IMG/VR virus record: IMGVR_UViG_3300009418_000074
Coordinates: 1-30,446 of that record
From: a virus
Direction: 5' to 3' (one strand)
Length of the DNA: 30,446 nt
The notes under the pieces were generated by a model. That model was given only the letters and a program-made list of their open reading frames with translations, was not told the origin of the DNA and searched no databases. The first letter of the stretch is position 1. Every line of letters starts with the position of its first letter. The translations under genes were made by a program, and so were the position numbers. Shown in pieces: positions 7,914-15,574 of the stretch.

Positions 7914-7954
7914 AATACGTATTAATGTCATAGCAGAAATCGTGGTGAACTTAG

Positions 7955-8200
7955 ATGGCTGTTAAAAAAGTTTCAAAACCTATTGGAAAAAAAGTAGAAG
8001 GGGCTTCTGCAAAGAAGGTAGAGCCGCCTAAAGGTCCCCCTCTTGTGGTACGACAAGACCCTGCTTCAGATGCTAAAACCTATTTGATGAGTATTGGTAC
8101 TCGACCGAATAGGATCGCGCCTATGGTGGCGTGGGCAAAAGGCAGGGGATTAGCTATAGCGACGTTTTCTCAGTGGGAAAACTTGTTTAAGACTTTTTAG
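7955..8200 (+). CDS. Small basic protein upstream of sheath
   Basis: The protein has 81 residues. Residues 1-30 are lysine- and proline-rich (KKVSKPIGKKVEGASAKK) and probably disordered. Residues ~37-81 look folded and helical, ending in IATFSQWENLFKTF. The ribosome site is weak (GGTG about 7942-7945). It lies in the 7914-8210 interval between the terminator-like gene and the sheath gene, only 10 bases before the sheath start, so it is co-expressed with sheath. I do not recognise the family. The disordered basic arm plus compact end could suit a minor tail or nucleic-acid-contacting protein, but nothing in the sequence decides this. Confidence 0.65.
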   Translation: MAVKKVSKPIGKKVEGASAKKVEPPKGPPLVVRQDPASDAKTYLMSIGTRPNRIAPMVAWAKGRGLAIATFSQWENLFKTF

Positions 8201-8210
8201 GAGAGCGTAA

Positions 8211-10940
8211 GTGTCAAAATTTATTACATTTAATGGAGTAACGCTCTATCATCCGGGCGGCTTAACTAAGGTTGATGCTGCGGGGATGGCCCAGGTAGCT
8301 GCTGGCGCTAGTGGTATTGTGGGTATTATTGGTGAGGCTGATTACGGTCAGCCGTATGACCCCGCCAACAACTCCCCAAAAGTCTATACATTTACAGATC
8401 CTGACACTGCAGTAGACGCATTTAAGAGCGGTCCTCTTGCCGACTCGATCGACTTCTTATTTAATCCATCGAACGACATTCGTATCCCCGGTGGCGCTCA
8501 ACAGATAGTTGCCATTAAGAGTAATATTGATACGCAGTCTTCAATCGTTGCTCAGAATCAGGCATCTGATGCTGTTTCTTTAACTTTTACTTCTGTAATT
8601 TACGGAAAGTACTCGAATGCTCTTTCCGCCAAGGTTGCTCGTAACGAGGCCGACACGGATACGTTAGATGTAACGGTGACGGATGGTAATACCGCTACCG
8701 TAGAGACATTTACTCAGATTTGCGGAGATCCTCTCTTAGACGTTCAGTACGCTCCTAGTACACCCGTTCAAGTTGGAAGCAATTACACAACGACGGGGGC
8801 AGGCGGAGTTGGTCGCCTTGTCGTGGCGGGACTTTCGACGGAAGATGAAGGTCGTTGGGTAATGATTGTTTCGTCTCCTGGAGGAGTTCCTGGGGGCACT
8901 ATTCGTCGTATTGGTGATACCGGTACGGGTACGGGTGGTGTAGCAGGGTCGAATATCGACATTGAAGGAGACTTTTTTAACGCTGCTGGTGCAAGTACCG
9001 CTCCTGGTTCGGGTACCGTGTTTCAGGTTCTAAGAGAGGCTGCTGGGCCGTTCTTTGTACACACTTATAACTCAGCGACTACTACTATAACGGTAAACGC
9101 TAGATCAGACCAACAGCCTGCTGGGTACACGGCAGGCGCTCCCCTTTTCTGGACCAACGCTTCTGGAGACGGTGCTTACGGAGCCCCCAGGACCGGGCCG
9201 TGCTATGTACATATTGTGTCGGGTACGGGTGCGGGGCAGGTTCGACGAATTGTAACCACTGGTGCAGTGACTGCTGGTGCAAGTACTGATATCGAGGTTG
9301 TTAACGGGTTTGCTACTAACCCGGACAATACTTCTCAGTTTGTATTCATTAACGCTGTACCTAAAAATACAGCAGGTACGCCAGATGCCCCTACCGCTAC
9401 TGGCGGTAACGCTATGGGCGAGGGCGCGTTTGGCGTTATTGCCGGGGCAAGCGGCATCTCTAACTCGCTATCCTTGCAAGTGCGCCCTGGTTGGGGTGAG
9501 CCCGCGTCTCACGGTGGAGCATCCGTAGACTTTAATAACGCTGGCCCTGCTCGTGCTGCAGATTGGACTTTTACGCTAGCGTCTACTTTGAATGTTAATG
9601 CGTTTGTTACTGCCCTTAATAATGGAAATGTTATTTCTGGGGCTACGAAAGGGTCAGATACCTCTGGTTCTTGGAAGGCTCGTGTTGGTTTAGGTCGTGA
9701 TGGGACTCTCCCTACGAGTCGTTTTGATTTTACCGGACGAGCTAATGGTGCCTACGTGGGGGCTGCTACTGCAGCCGGTGTAGATTGTCTCTGTGATTTC
9801 GAGACAGATCACCCCGCAGATAAAGAAACTGGAGATTTTGGAACTAATCCAAATCGTTACCACCGATTTACTGATAACCTGGCGTTGTTGATTGACACAA
9901 TCAACTCTCAAAGTCAGCTTGTTAGTGCGGCCCGCGCCACTGTGGCAGGTAGTGCCCCCTATGCAGGAGCTAACTTTGGTGACGGCGTAACGGCGTTTGC
10001 TACTTTCGCCCTTTCAGGTGGTGCTTACAACGCTACGACAGCGTCTGGGCTAGTTGATTGTTTTGAGGAGCTAATTAAGCACCGACAAGATACGGCAGTC
10101 GCTTTGTGGAGTTCTGACGCAACTAATTTCACAATTGATTACGTCCACTCTCTTCTTGCTCAGCACGCGAAGAACGGTGCAGGAGCCTATAAGAACGAGG
10201 TTGACTGTATTGCAGCGGTTCGGCCCCCCGCTACTGATACAAAAGCAGTGGGTATGACCCTTATTAAGACTGGTGCTTCTACTCTTAACGATCGAAACGT
10301 TGCTTTAGTGTTTCAGGATGTTAAGCGTGCTGGCCTAACTGGTGCTGTTACTCAGTTTGAGCCTCACATGCTTGCGTGTGCGGCAGCGGGTATGCAGGCA
10401 GGGTCTCCTATCGGTACTCCTCTTACGTTTAAATTAGTAAAGGCCACTGATATTCTTTGCCGGAATCAGAAGATCGACACGTTAGATAAGAATACATCTG
10501 ACGAGCTTTTACAGAGCGGTGTTCTGTTCTCTGAGAAGGTTAAGGGTCAGGGGTTCCGTATTGTTAAGAACCTTAGTACTTATACTTCCACTGATAACGT
10601 AGCGTATACAGATCGTAATGTTAATTACGAATTGAATTACATTGCATACGACCTTCGTACTTTCATTGAAAACCGGTTCACGGGAGCAAAGGCAACTCCT
10701 GCTATTGTAGCTTCGGTTAAGAGTTCAGTTATTAGTAAGCTGGAGGTTTACAAGCGTGATCTAGAGATCATTGTAGACAGCGAAGATCTAGCAACTGGTA
10801 CAAAGTTAAATGCCTATAAGAATCTCAAAGTAACTGTTTCTGGTGATATCTGTACAATTCGTTTTGAGATATTCCCAGCGGTTGGTATAAACTACATAAC
10901 TTTCGAGATTTTTGCACAACTCCCCACACTCAGCGCCTAA
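8211..10940 (+). CDS. Contractile tail sheath protein
   Basis: The protein has 909 residues and starts at GTG 8211 behind AGGAGA (8199-8204). The N terminus (FNGVTLYHPGGLTKVD, then GIVGIIGEADYGQP) is the typical opening of sheath proteins. About 555-700 is the central fold, with the conserved 'LSGG-x-YN' segment (FALSGGAYNATTASG) and the stretch leading to DCIAAVRPP. The C terminus (ENRFTGAKATPAIVAS... then VTVSGDICTIRFEIFPAVG and YITFEIFAQL) is the conserved part that grips neighbouring subunits and the tube. At 909 residues it exceeds T4 gp18 (659). The extra length sits between about residues 175 and 400 as two Gly/Thr-rich beta modules with RRI at 232-234 and 345-347. Those inserts are likely on the outside of the tail. 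Tail sheath is the most secure call with gpJ. Confidence 0.93.
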   Translation: MSKFITFNGVTLYHPGGLTKVDAAGMAQVAAGASGIVGIIGEADYGQPYDPANNSPKVYTFTDPDTAVDAFKSGPLADSIDFLFNPSNDIRIPGGAQQIVAIKSNIDTQSSIVAQNQASDAVSLTFTSVIYGKYSNALSAKVARNEADTDTLDVTVTDGNTATVETFTQICGDPLLDVQYAPSTPVQVGSNYTTTGAGGVGRLVVAGLSTEDEGRWVMIVSSPGGVPGGTIRRIGDTGTGTGGVAGSNIDIEGDFFNAAGASTAPGSGTVFQVLREAAGPFFVHTYNSATTTITVNARSDQQPAGYTAGAPLFWTNASGDGAYGAPRTGPCYVHIVSGTGAGQVRRIVTTGAVTAGASTDIEVVNGFATNPDNTSQFVFINAVPKNTAGTPDAPTATGGNAMGEGAFGVIAGASGISNSLSLQVRPGWGEPASHGGASVDFNNAGPARAADWTFTLASTLNVNAFVTALNNGNVISGATKGSDTSGSWKARVGLGRDGTLPTSRFDFTGRANGAYVGAATAAGVDCLCDFETDHPADKETGDFGTNPNRYHRFTDNLALLIDTINSQSQLVSAARATVAGSAPYAGANFGDGVTAFATFALSGGAYNATTASGLVDCFEELIKHRQDTAVALWSSDATNFTIDYVHSLLAQHAKNGAGAYKNEVDCIAAVRPPATDTKAVGMTLIKTGASTLNDRNVALVFQDVKRAGLTGAVTQFEPHMLACAAAGMQAGSPIGTPLTFKLVKATDILCRNQKIDTLDKNTSDELLQSGVLFSEKVKGQGFRIVKNLSTYTSTDNVAYTDRNVNYELNYIAYDLRTFIENRFTGAKATPAIVASVKSSVISKLEVYKRDLEIIVDSEDLATGTKLNAYKNLKVTVSGDICTIRFEIFPAVGINYITFEIFAQLPTLSA

Positions 10941-10957
10941 AATAGGAGATTTCGAAA

Positions 10958-12310
10958 ATGCCCACCCTTACTGCAGCTACTCATCAAAACCTTTTAAGTA
11001 TTCTTCAGAGTAACTTAAATGGTAATACGTCCGTCTTGGTCCCTTCTGGACAAGCGTTTTACGTCCCAGGAACTAGTGTTCCTCTTACTCTTAAGTACGA
11101 TGGGTACGTGACTAAGAGGGGGACTTTGAGTGCTCCGTCGCCCGCTAACGGCGCGACCCTCACTCTTGGGGCTTTTACAGAGGCTGCTCAATTTCGGGCA
11201 GGGGATGTCTGCTACTTAGTGGGTAACTCTTTTGCAGGCGCTGTGGGCGCTGCTGATAACACAGCAGATCAGGTCACAGTAACTAGCGTTAGCGGTCAGG
11301 ACGTTACGGTCACTGGTCGTGCTGGGGGTGCTTACGCCGTTGGTTCTAGCCTTGTGGTGGTTGATGATTCCCAGCCGGGGGGTTACGCAGGCGGTACTTC
11401 GGACGGAGGTCCGGTTGGTAACCAGGCGTTGGGAGAGTTGTTGGCTGGTCTTGAGGAGCTTTGCAACAGCACCGGAACTGCTGATGGTGGCGGTCACACC
11501 GCTACGACAATTGATATTGACAACGCGGGGGGCTGGGACGAAGCCGGCTCCATTGAAGGCGCGACGGTTACAATGCTTACGGCTACTGCGGCAAACAACG
11601 TGGGAGTTACCGCCGTAGTGGTGAGCGCTACTGTAGCCGACCCGTCAGTGTTGACGCTGACAGATTTTAAAGACTCTGACGGAAACGCGCTTACTCAGTG
11701 GCCTACTGTACCAAGCGATGCTGATACAGTCTCTATTGAGCTTGATCTTTCTGACGGTAAGCTCACAGACTTGCGTGAGGCTGGTGGTGATATGACCACC
11801 ATGATTTCTGCGATGCTAACCATGCACCGCAAATTAGATGAATCCCTTGACTCTCCTGAGATCCCCCTCGTTAATGAGTGGCAAGTTTGGGGCCAGAAAA
11901 CAGGCTCGTTGATTCGCAGCAGTCTCCCGTATAACAACGCGGGACCAGACCTTACCATTACCGTGCAAATGGATGGCGCTGTAGGGGATATCCCCTTTCC
12001 TCTTAGTGGGATGGTTCGCGTTATTGATGCAGATGATGGTGTTGGTAGCTCCGCATGGGATAGCGCTTCGTCGGCAAGCAACTTTGTGGCGTATACTCGG
12101 GCTAAACGCTCTAACGTCCTGGATTTCGGGGCTGGATTCGCCGGTCTGGGCGCTAACTACGGCACTGGCTGCCTCGTAGAGCTTCAGGGTACTGTTAATG
12201 GTTTTGCCACTAACCGAGGTTTTGCTCCAGAGGCAGCTAACAAGTACCTCTCTGGGCTGCTGTATCAGTTAGTCAATGCTGTTAATGCGTTTGCTATCCT
12301 TGGTGCGTAA
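10958..12310 (+). CDS. Tail protein between sheath and tube, unknown
   Basis: The protein has 450 residues and a good ribosome site (AGGAG, 10944-10948). The N-terminal ~135 residues are a beta barrel-like region: TLKYDGYVTKRGTLSAP, then GAFTEAAQFRAGDVCYLVG, then ADQVTVTSVSGQDVTVTG. A glycine-rich linker (GGYAGGTSDGGPVG) follows. Next come a helical bit (ALGELLAGLEELCNS), a second beta module (TATTIDIDNAGGWDEAG...), and a C-terminal segment with helical TTMISAMLTMHRKLDESLD and a closing KYLSGLLYQLVNAVNAFAIL. There is no membrane anchor or enzyme motif. Sheath and tube genes are usually adjacent, so an intervening 450-residue gene is notable; it may be a second sheath-layer, decoration or tube-related protein. 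Function unassigned. Confidence 0.7.
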   Translation: MPTLTAATHQNLLSILQSNLNGNTSVLVPSGQAFYVPGTSVPLTLKYDGYVTKRGTLSAPSPANGATLTLGAFTEAAQFRAGDVCYLVGNSFAGAVGAADNTADQVTVTSVSGQDVTVTGRAGGAYAVGSSLVVVDDSQPGGYAGGTSDGGPVGNQALGELLAGLEELCNSTGTADGGGHTATTIDIDNAGGWDEAGSIEGATVTMLTATAANNVGVTAVVVSATVADPSVLTLTDFKDSDGNALTQWPTVPSDADTVSIELDLSDGKLTDLREAGGDMTTMISAMLTMHRKLDESLDSPEIPLVNEWQVWGQKTGSLIRSSLPYNNAGPDLTITVQMDGAVGDIPFPLSGMVRVIDADDGVGSSAWDSASSASNFVAYTRAKRSNVLDFGAGFAGLGANYGTGCLVELQGTVNGFATNRGFAPEAANKYLSGLLYQLVNAVNAFAILGA

Positions 12311-12333
12311 TTACTAAATAACGAGGTTCAGAG

Positions 12334-12807
12334 ATGGCTGAAGTCTTTACCGGAGCACGAGCTAAATTTTACATCAATGGACAAGCTGTTGGTTACTGCG
12401 CTGGTGTTAGTGGTGAGGAAGCCATCGACTACGAGCCCGTAGAGACGCTTGACTTCTTAGAGGTCCGGGAGCACATCCCCGTTGCTTACCGGGCCTCTTT
12501 GAGCGCAGCGTTCTTCCGCCTTGTTGGCTCTTCGTTAAAGAGTTATCTAGGTCGCTACAATAGTGACTTTGGCGGGGCGTCTATTTTCCCGAAGTTTGAT
12601 GATATTCTTACCTCAGGCGTTCTTTCTGCGGCAATCCACAACACTAAGTCTACTGATACTGAGTCTGGGGAGTCGGTGCCTGACATCGTTGCGTTGTTCA
12701 CATCGGTTCGTGCGGCCAGTAAAACGTTTGACGTATCCGCCCGTGGTATTGTAACAGAGAATTGTTCTTTCGTAGCTATCAAGCAGCAAGACGAGTCTGA
12801 GCTTTAA
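12334..12807 (+). CDS. Tail tube protein
   Basis: The protein has 157 residues and starts at ATG 12334 behind GAGG (12323-12326). The N-terminal segment AEVFTGARAKFYINGQAVGY followed by GVSGEEAIDYEPVETLD is the expected beta-hairpin opening of myovirus tail tube subunits. It continues EVREHIPVAYRASLSAAFFR. The middle has the long loop, and the C-terminal strand pair includes ASKTFDVSARGIVTENCSFV. Length matches the family (about 140-170 residues; T4 gp19 is 163). The subunits form stacked rings inside the sheath around the tape measure. Its position immediately before the chaperone pair and tape measure fits the canonical tail order. Confidence 0.85.
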   Translation: MAEVFTGARAKFYINGQAVGYCAGVSGEEAIDYEPVETLDFLEVREHIPVAYRASLSAAFFRLVGSSLKSYLGRYNSDFGGASIFPKFDDILTSGVLSAAIHNTKSTDTESGESVPDIVALFTSVRAASKTFDVSARGIVTENCSFVAIKQQDESEL

Positions 12808-12857
12808 ATCCGGTCATTAGGCCGTTAGAGTATAATTTTAAGAAATAGGGGAAGTGG
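12808..12857 (+). promoter_or_regulatory. Possible promoter with a consensus -10 before the chaperones
   Basis: The 50-base gap between tube and chaperone genes contains a perfect TATAAT at 12831-12836. No good -35 sits 16-18 bases upstream (the region reads AATCCGG), and there is no extended TGn. A phage-specific or activated promoter is possible. The gap ends with a GGGGA ribosome site for the ATG at 12858. Confidence 0.3.
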
Positions 12858-13334
12858 ATGCGGGACTTTAATAAGTCTTTTAGTATCGATCACCTGTCCG
12901 AGATGGATGGGCAGCGATACATGGGAACGTTTACCGTTAAGAAGCTCACGATTGGTGATCTCTCTCGGTTAGGCGCACGTAAAGCCCAGCTTTGTGGTGG
13001 GTACACTGTAGGTTTAGAGGGCGGGAACAATATTGATCCTGGCACTGCCATGCTCAATGAGATGATTGCTCATTGCGAGATCGCCCTCATGTCAAAGCCA
13101 GACTGGTTTGACCCTGAGAAGCTGATCGATCCGGCCCTTCTTAATAAAGTTTACGAGGAGGTGGCCCGATTCGAGGCTAACTTTCTCGGAACTAAATCCG
13201 AAACTGGAGGGGAAGGACCTTCTGAGCGCAGCGAAGACACAAGCAGCGCTGAACTTACGCGGGTCGGGGGATCCGATCACTCCTTTGCGGATGTGGTGGA
13301 CAAAAAAATACCAAAAATCTCCCCGCTCTCCTGA
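12858..13334 (+). CDS. Tail assembly chaperone, upstream frame
   Basis: The protein has 158 residues and starts at ATG 12858 behind GGGGA. The first ~115 residues are folded (FTVKKLTIGDLSRLGARKAQ, then GTAMLNEMIAHCEIALMSKP, then WFDPEKLIDPALLNKVYEEV), with the pattern of tail assembly chaperones. These bind the tape measure during tail assembly and leave the mature particle. Residues ~116-150 are a Ser/Glu/Gly-rich linker. The frame reads through A7 at 13302-13308 and stops at TGA 13332-13334. The next frame is open across that point, so a fraction of ribosomes should shift to make a 272-residue product (or 273 if the shift is -2). Location between tube and tape measure is exactly where this pair belongs in tailed phages. 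Confidence 0.8.
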   Translation: MRDFNKSFSIDHLSEMDGQRYMGTFTVKKLTIGDLSRLGARKAQLCGGYTVGLEGGNNIDPGTAMLNEMIAHCEIALMSKPDWFDPEKLIDPALLNKVYEEVARFEANFLGTKSETGGEGPSERSEDTSSAELTRVGGSDHSFADVVDKKIPKISPLS

Positions 13335-13677
13335 GTACCTCTCCTATACAATCTTTGAGTTAGTAGTCGAATTCTTCGAAGACTATTACGCACAGAACCG
13401 TGGTGAGATGTATGGGCTTGATCTCCCACCAGATAACACTGGCGATCAAATGATCGACAAGTGGGAGAGAGAGATTCGTTCGGGTATTGTGCCAGATCTT
13501 ATGGAAGATTTACCAAAAGACGAGGCTGAGAAAATACTCAATTGGAGTAGAAAAGCATATAAAAAGAGGGCTGGTGGGGGTATGGTAACATCACCGCCAG
13601 AAGGTAGTATTGGTGACCGAATAAAAGAGTTAGATGATCTGCTAGGTAGTGACGATAACTTTAAGGAAGAATATTAA
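13285..13677 (+). CDS. Tail assembly chaperone, frameshift extension
   Basis: This is the downstream part of the chaperone pair. The ATG at 13285 opens the frame but has no ribosome site, so I expect translation only by frameshift on the A7 at 13302-13308; the true unique segment is 13309-13677 (122 residues). It reads YQKSPRSPEYLSYTIFELV, then EFFEDYYAQNRGEMYGLDLP, then a helical WEREIRSGIVPDLMEDLP, then an acidic end. This helical, charged composition is typical of the 'T' segment of lambda G/GT-type chaperones, which recruits tube subunits. It overlaps the tape measure start by one base (TAATG). Confidence 0.8.
   Translation: MRMWWTKKYQKSPRSPEYLSYTIFELVVEFFEDYYAQNRGEMYGLDLPPDNTGDQMIDKWEREIRSGIVPDLMEDLPKDEAEKILNWSRKAYKKRAGGGMVTSPPEGSIGDRIKELDDLLGSDDNFKEEY
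13302..13308 (+). other. Programmed ribosomal frameshift site (A7; +1 or -2)
   Basis: Seven A's preceded by C and followed by TAC. The upstream frame reads GAC AAA AAA ATA; the downstream frame reads ACA AAA AAA TAC. Moving from the first frame to the second needs +1 (giving ...DKK-YQKS) or -2 (giving ...DKKK-YQKS). A -1 slip does not enter the downstream gene. The two Lys codons on a homopolymer allow tRNA re-pairing in either direction. Twenty-three bases remain before the upstream-frame stop. Confidence 0.75.
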
Positions 13678-15560
13678 TGGCTAAGGACGCTGTTAGCGCG
13701 AGTATTCTAAAATCTAATTTAGATTTACTTAAGCGAGAAGGAAGTGAGCTACTTAGCCTATTTGATGATGTTAATAAGAAGGCTGCGTCCCTTGGGACCA
13801 ATATGTCTTCGTCCGTCCGTAGCATCGTGGGGGAGATCAACCGCCTTGAATCCTCTCTAAGTGGTCTACAAAGCCGTCTACAGCGTCTTACCAGTACAGG
13901 TAGTGCCCTGGGTGCCGCAAACATCAGCAGTGCCTTAGGACAGCTTACAGGGCAAGGTCGTGGGTATGGTGGTGGTGGTGCCTATGGCGGCGGTGGTGGT
14001 GGCGGCGGCGGATTAGGCATTCCAGGACACGGAGGAATATTTAATAGAGGTATTGGTTCTGCAATGGGGGGGCTAGCAGCACAAGCTGCGCTTGCGGCCA
14101 GTAAAACGGCGGGGAGTTGGATGGACCTCATTCCGGGAGGCGGCTGGAAAAAGGGTTTGGGCAAGTTTCTTGGCACAAGTGCCATAGCAGGGGTTGGGCA
14201 CGGTACTGCCATAGCAGCGCGAACGGCGGGAGCGGCAACTGATGTCTCTACAGGCATGGGCATGGCTGCGTTGCAGCAATCATACGCTACTGGGCTAGCT
14301 GCAGAGCAGGCATCAAGGTATGCTGCTGGAAGGTCACTTATTGGTTCGCCTAACCAGTTTACTTACTCTTGGAAAGATAAAAAGGGAGTAAAACATCGTG
14401 GTGGGTTAGTGGGGGGCCAGGGGCACGATCCTATGGCCGCGCACGCAATGATGCAGGCTTATTATGGTACGGGCGGCGCTATTTACGGCGTAGGCCATGG
14501 GACGTATAGCAGACATGTTGGTGCCACTAGTCGAGACATGTGGGCCACTCAATCGGGCATAGACCCGATGTCAATGTTACCAATGATTTCTGGTGCTAGA
14601 ACATTGGGGGTTAGTGGTGCGGGCGCGTGGCGCGGTACGAAGGGTTCGTATGGGACGTTACAGGAGATTATAAGAAGGCGCGGATTTAGTGGTGCAGCGG
14701 CCAGAGCGGAATCTAAGGCCATTGCCCCATTTTTTCTAGGGGGCGCTTCAGCTTTAATGAAGATGCAGGGTTTAGGTGGTGCTGGAGATTTTACAGGGTC
14801 ACAGAAGGGTATAGAGGGCTTTGTAGCAAGTTTGCTTACTAGGATGAAGAGCCCTCAAGCTGCAGCAAGTGTAGCGCAGAGGATGGGTGCGGGTACTTTT
14901 AATCCTGGTGGTGGTGAAGCGGGCCAATTATTCATGATGCGTGCGTATGGGTTTGGTAATCCTCGTTTGGGGGAATACCAAGACCAGGCGCGGAAGATGG
15001 GCGTAGATCCAAACCTTTTTAAACGTCGTGGGTATTTTGAATACCTGAGATTTAAAGAGGGGGACACGCTTAGCAAGATCCAGGCTTCTGTAGTTGGTAC
15101 AGCAGTTGAGGGTCGTGGCAATAGAGAATTCCAAGCGAAGATGCTTTCTGAGCAATTCAATATTCCCTTCACCCAGGCTGAACAAGTTATTGGTTTGGGT
15201 GCGTCAGGGGGTCTTAGTCGAAGTGCTCTTGCGGGTATAACGGGAATAGATCCCACCGGAAAACGCGCTAATGCGGCGCTCAGCAGGGAGGCTGCTAGCT
15301 TAAAAGAGAAAGCCATTAGCGTAGCCACTACGAGTGGTATAAAGGAGGTTGCGAAAGCAATGGCGACGCTCCAGGGGATACAATATGACGCACTTCAGGG
15401 GGGCATAAACAAAGTTGCAAAGGGATTTGATGATCTTGGGAAGGTATTTAAAGATAATGAGTGGCTGATTACTGGGGGTCTGGAAGCGACAATTAGCCTC
15501 ATTAGTGTTCTACTGGAACAACTTCCCAAGCCCTCCAAGCCCCTTAAGAAGAGCCCATAA
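13677..15560 (+). CDS. Tape measure protein
   Basis: The protein has 627 residues. Its ATG shares one base with the chaperone stop and is preceded by AAGGA (13662-13666). Residues 1-~90 are coiled-coil-like (KSNLDLLKREGSELLSLFDD; VRSIVGEINRLESSLSGLQS). A very glycine-rich run at residues 94-120 (nt 13956-14036) follows. The remainder is Ala/Gly-rich and helical, with repeated MGGLAAQAALAASKTAG-type stretches and a helical C terminus (VAKAMATLQGIQYDALQGG; ISLISVLLEQLPKPSKPLKK). No peptidoglycan-cleaving domain is visible. If the known ~0.15 nm per residue holds, the tail is about 94 nm long. It would lie inside the tube, bound by the chaperones during assembly. Position directly after the chaperone pair makes the call firm despite low sequence conservation in this family. 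Confidence 0.8.
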   Translation: MAKDAVSASILKSNLDLLKREGSELLSLFDDVNKKAASLGTNMSSSVRSIVGEINRLESSLSGLQSRLQRLTSTGSALGAANISSALGQLTGQGRGYGGGGAYGGGGGGGGGLGIPGHGGIFNRGIGSAMGGLAAQAALAASKTAGSWMDLIPGGGWKKGLGKFLGTSAIAGVGHGTAIAARTAGAATDVSTGMGMAALQQSYATGLAAEQASRYAAGRSLIGSPNQFTYSWKDKKGVKHRGGLVGGQGHDPMAAHAMMQAYYGTGGAIYGVGHGTYSRHVGATSRDMWATQSGIDPMSMLPMISGARTLGVSGAGAWRGTKGSYGTLQEIIRRRGFSGAAARAESKAIAPFFLGGASALMKMQGLGGAGDFTGSQKGIEGFVASLLTRMKSPQAAASVAQRMGAGTFNPGGGEAGQLFMMRAYGFGNPRLGEYQDQARKMGVDPNLFKRRGYFEYLRFKEGDTLSKIQASVVGTAVEGRGNREFQAKMLSEQFNIPFTQAEQVIGLGASGGLSRSALAGITGIDPTGKRANAALSREAASLKEKAISVATTSGIKEVAKAMATLQGIQYDALQGGINKVAKGFDDLGKVFKDNEWLITGGLEATISLISVLLEQLPKPSKPLKKSP

Positions 15561-15574
15561 TTAAGTGATTTATT

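Noticed and set aside
7907-7921. Two TACGTA palindromes nine bases apart around the stop of the terminator-like gene
   Set aside because: Short, partly coding, without a promoter nearby; not enough to call an operator.
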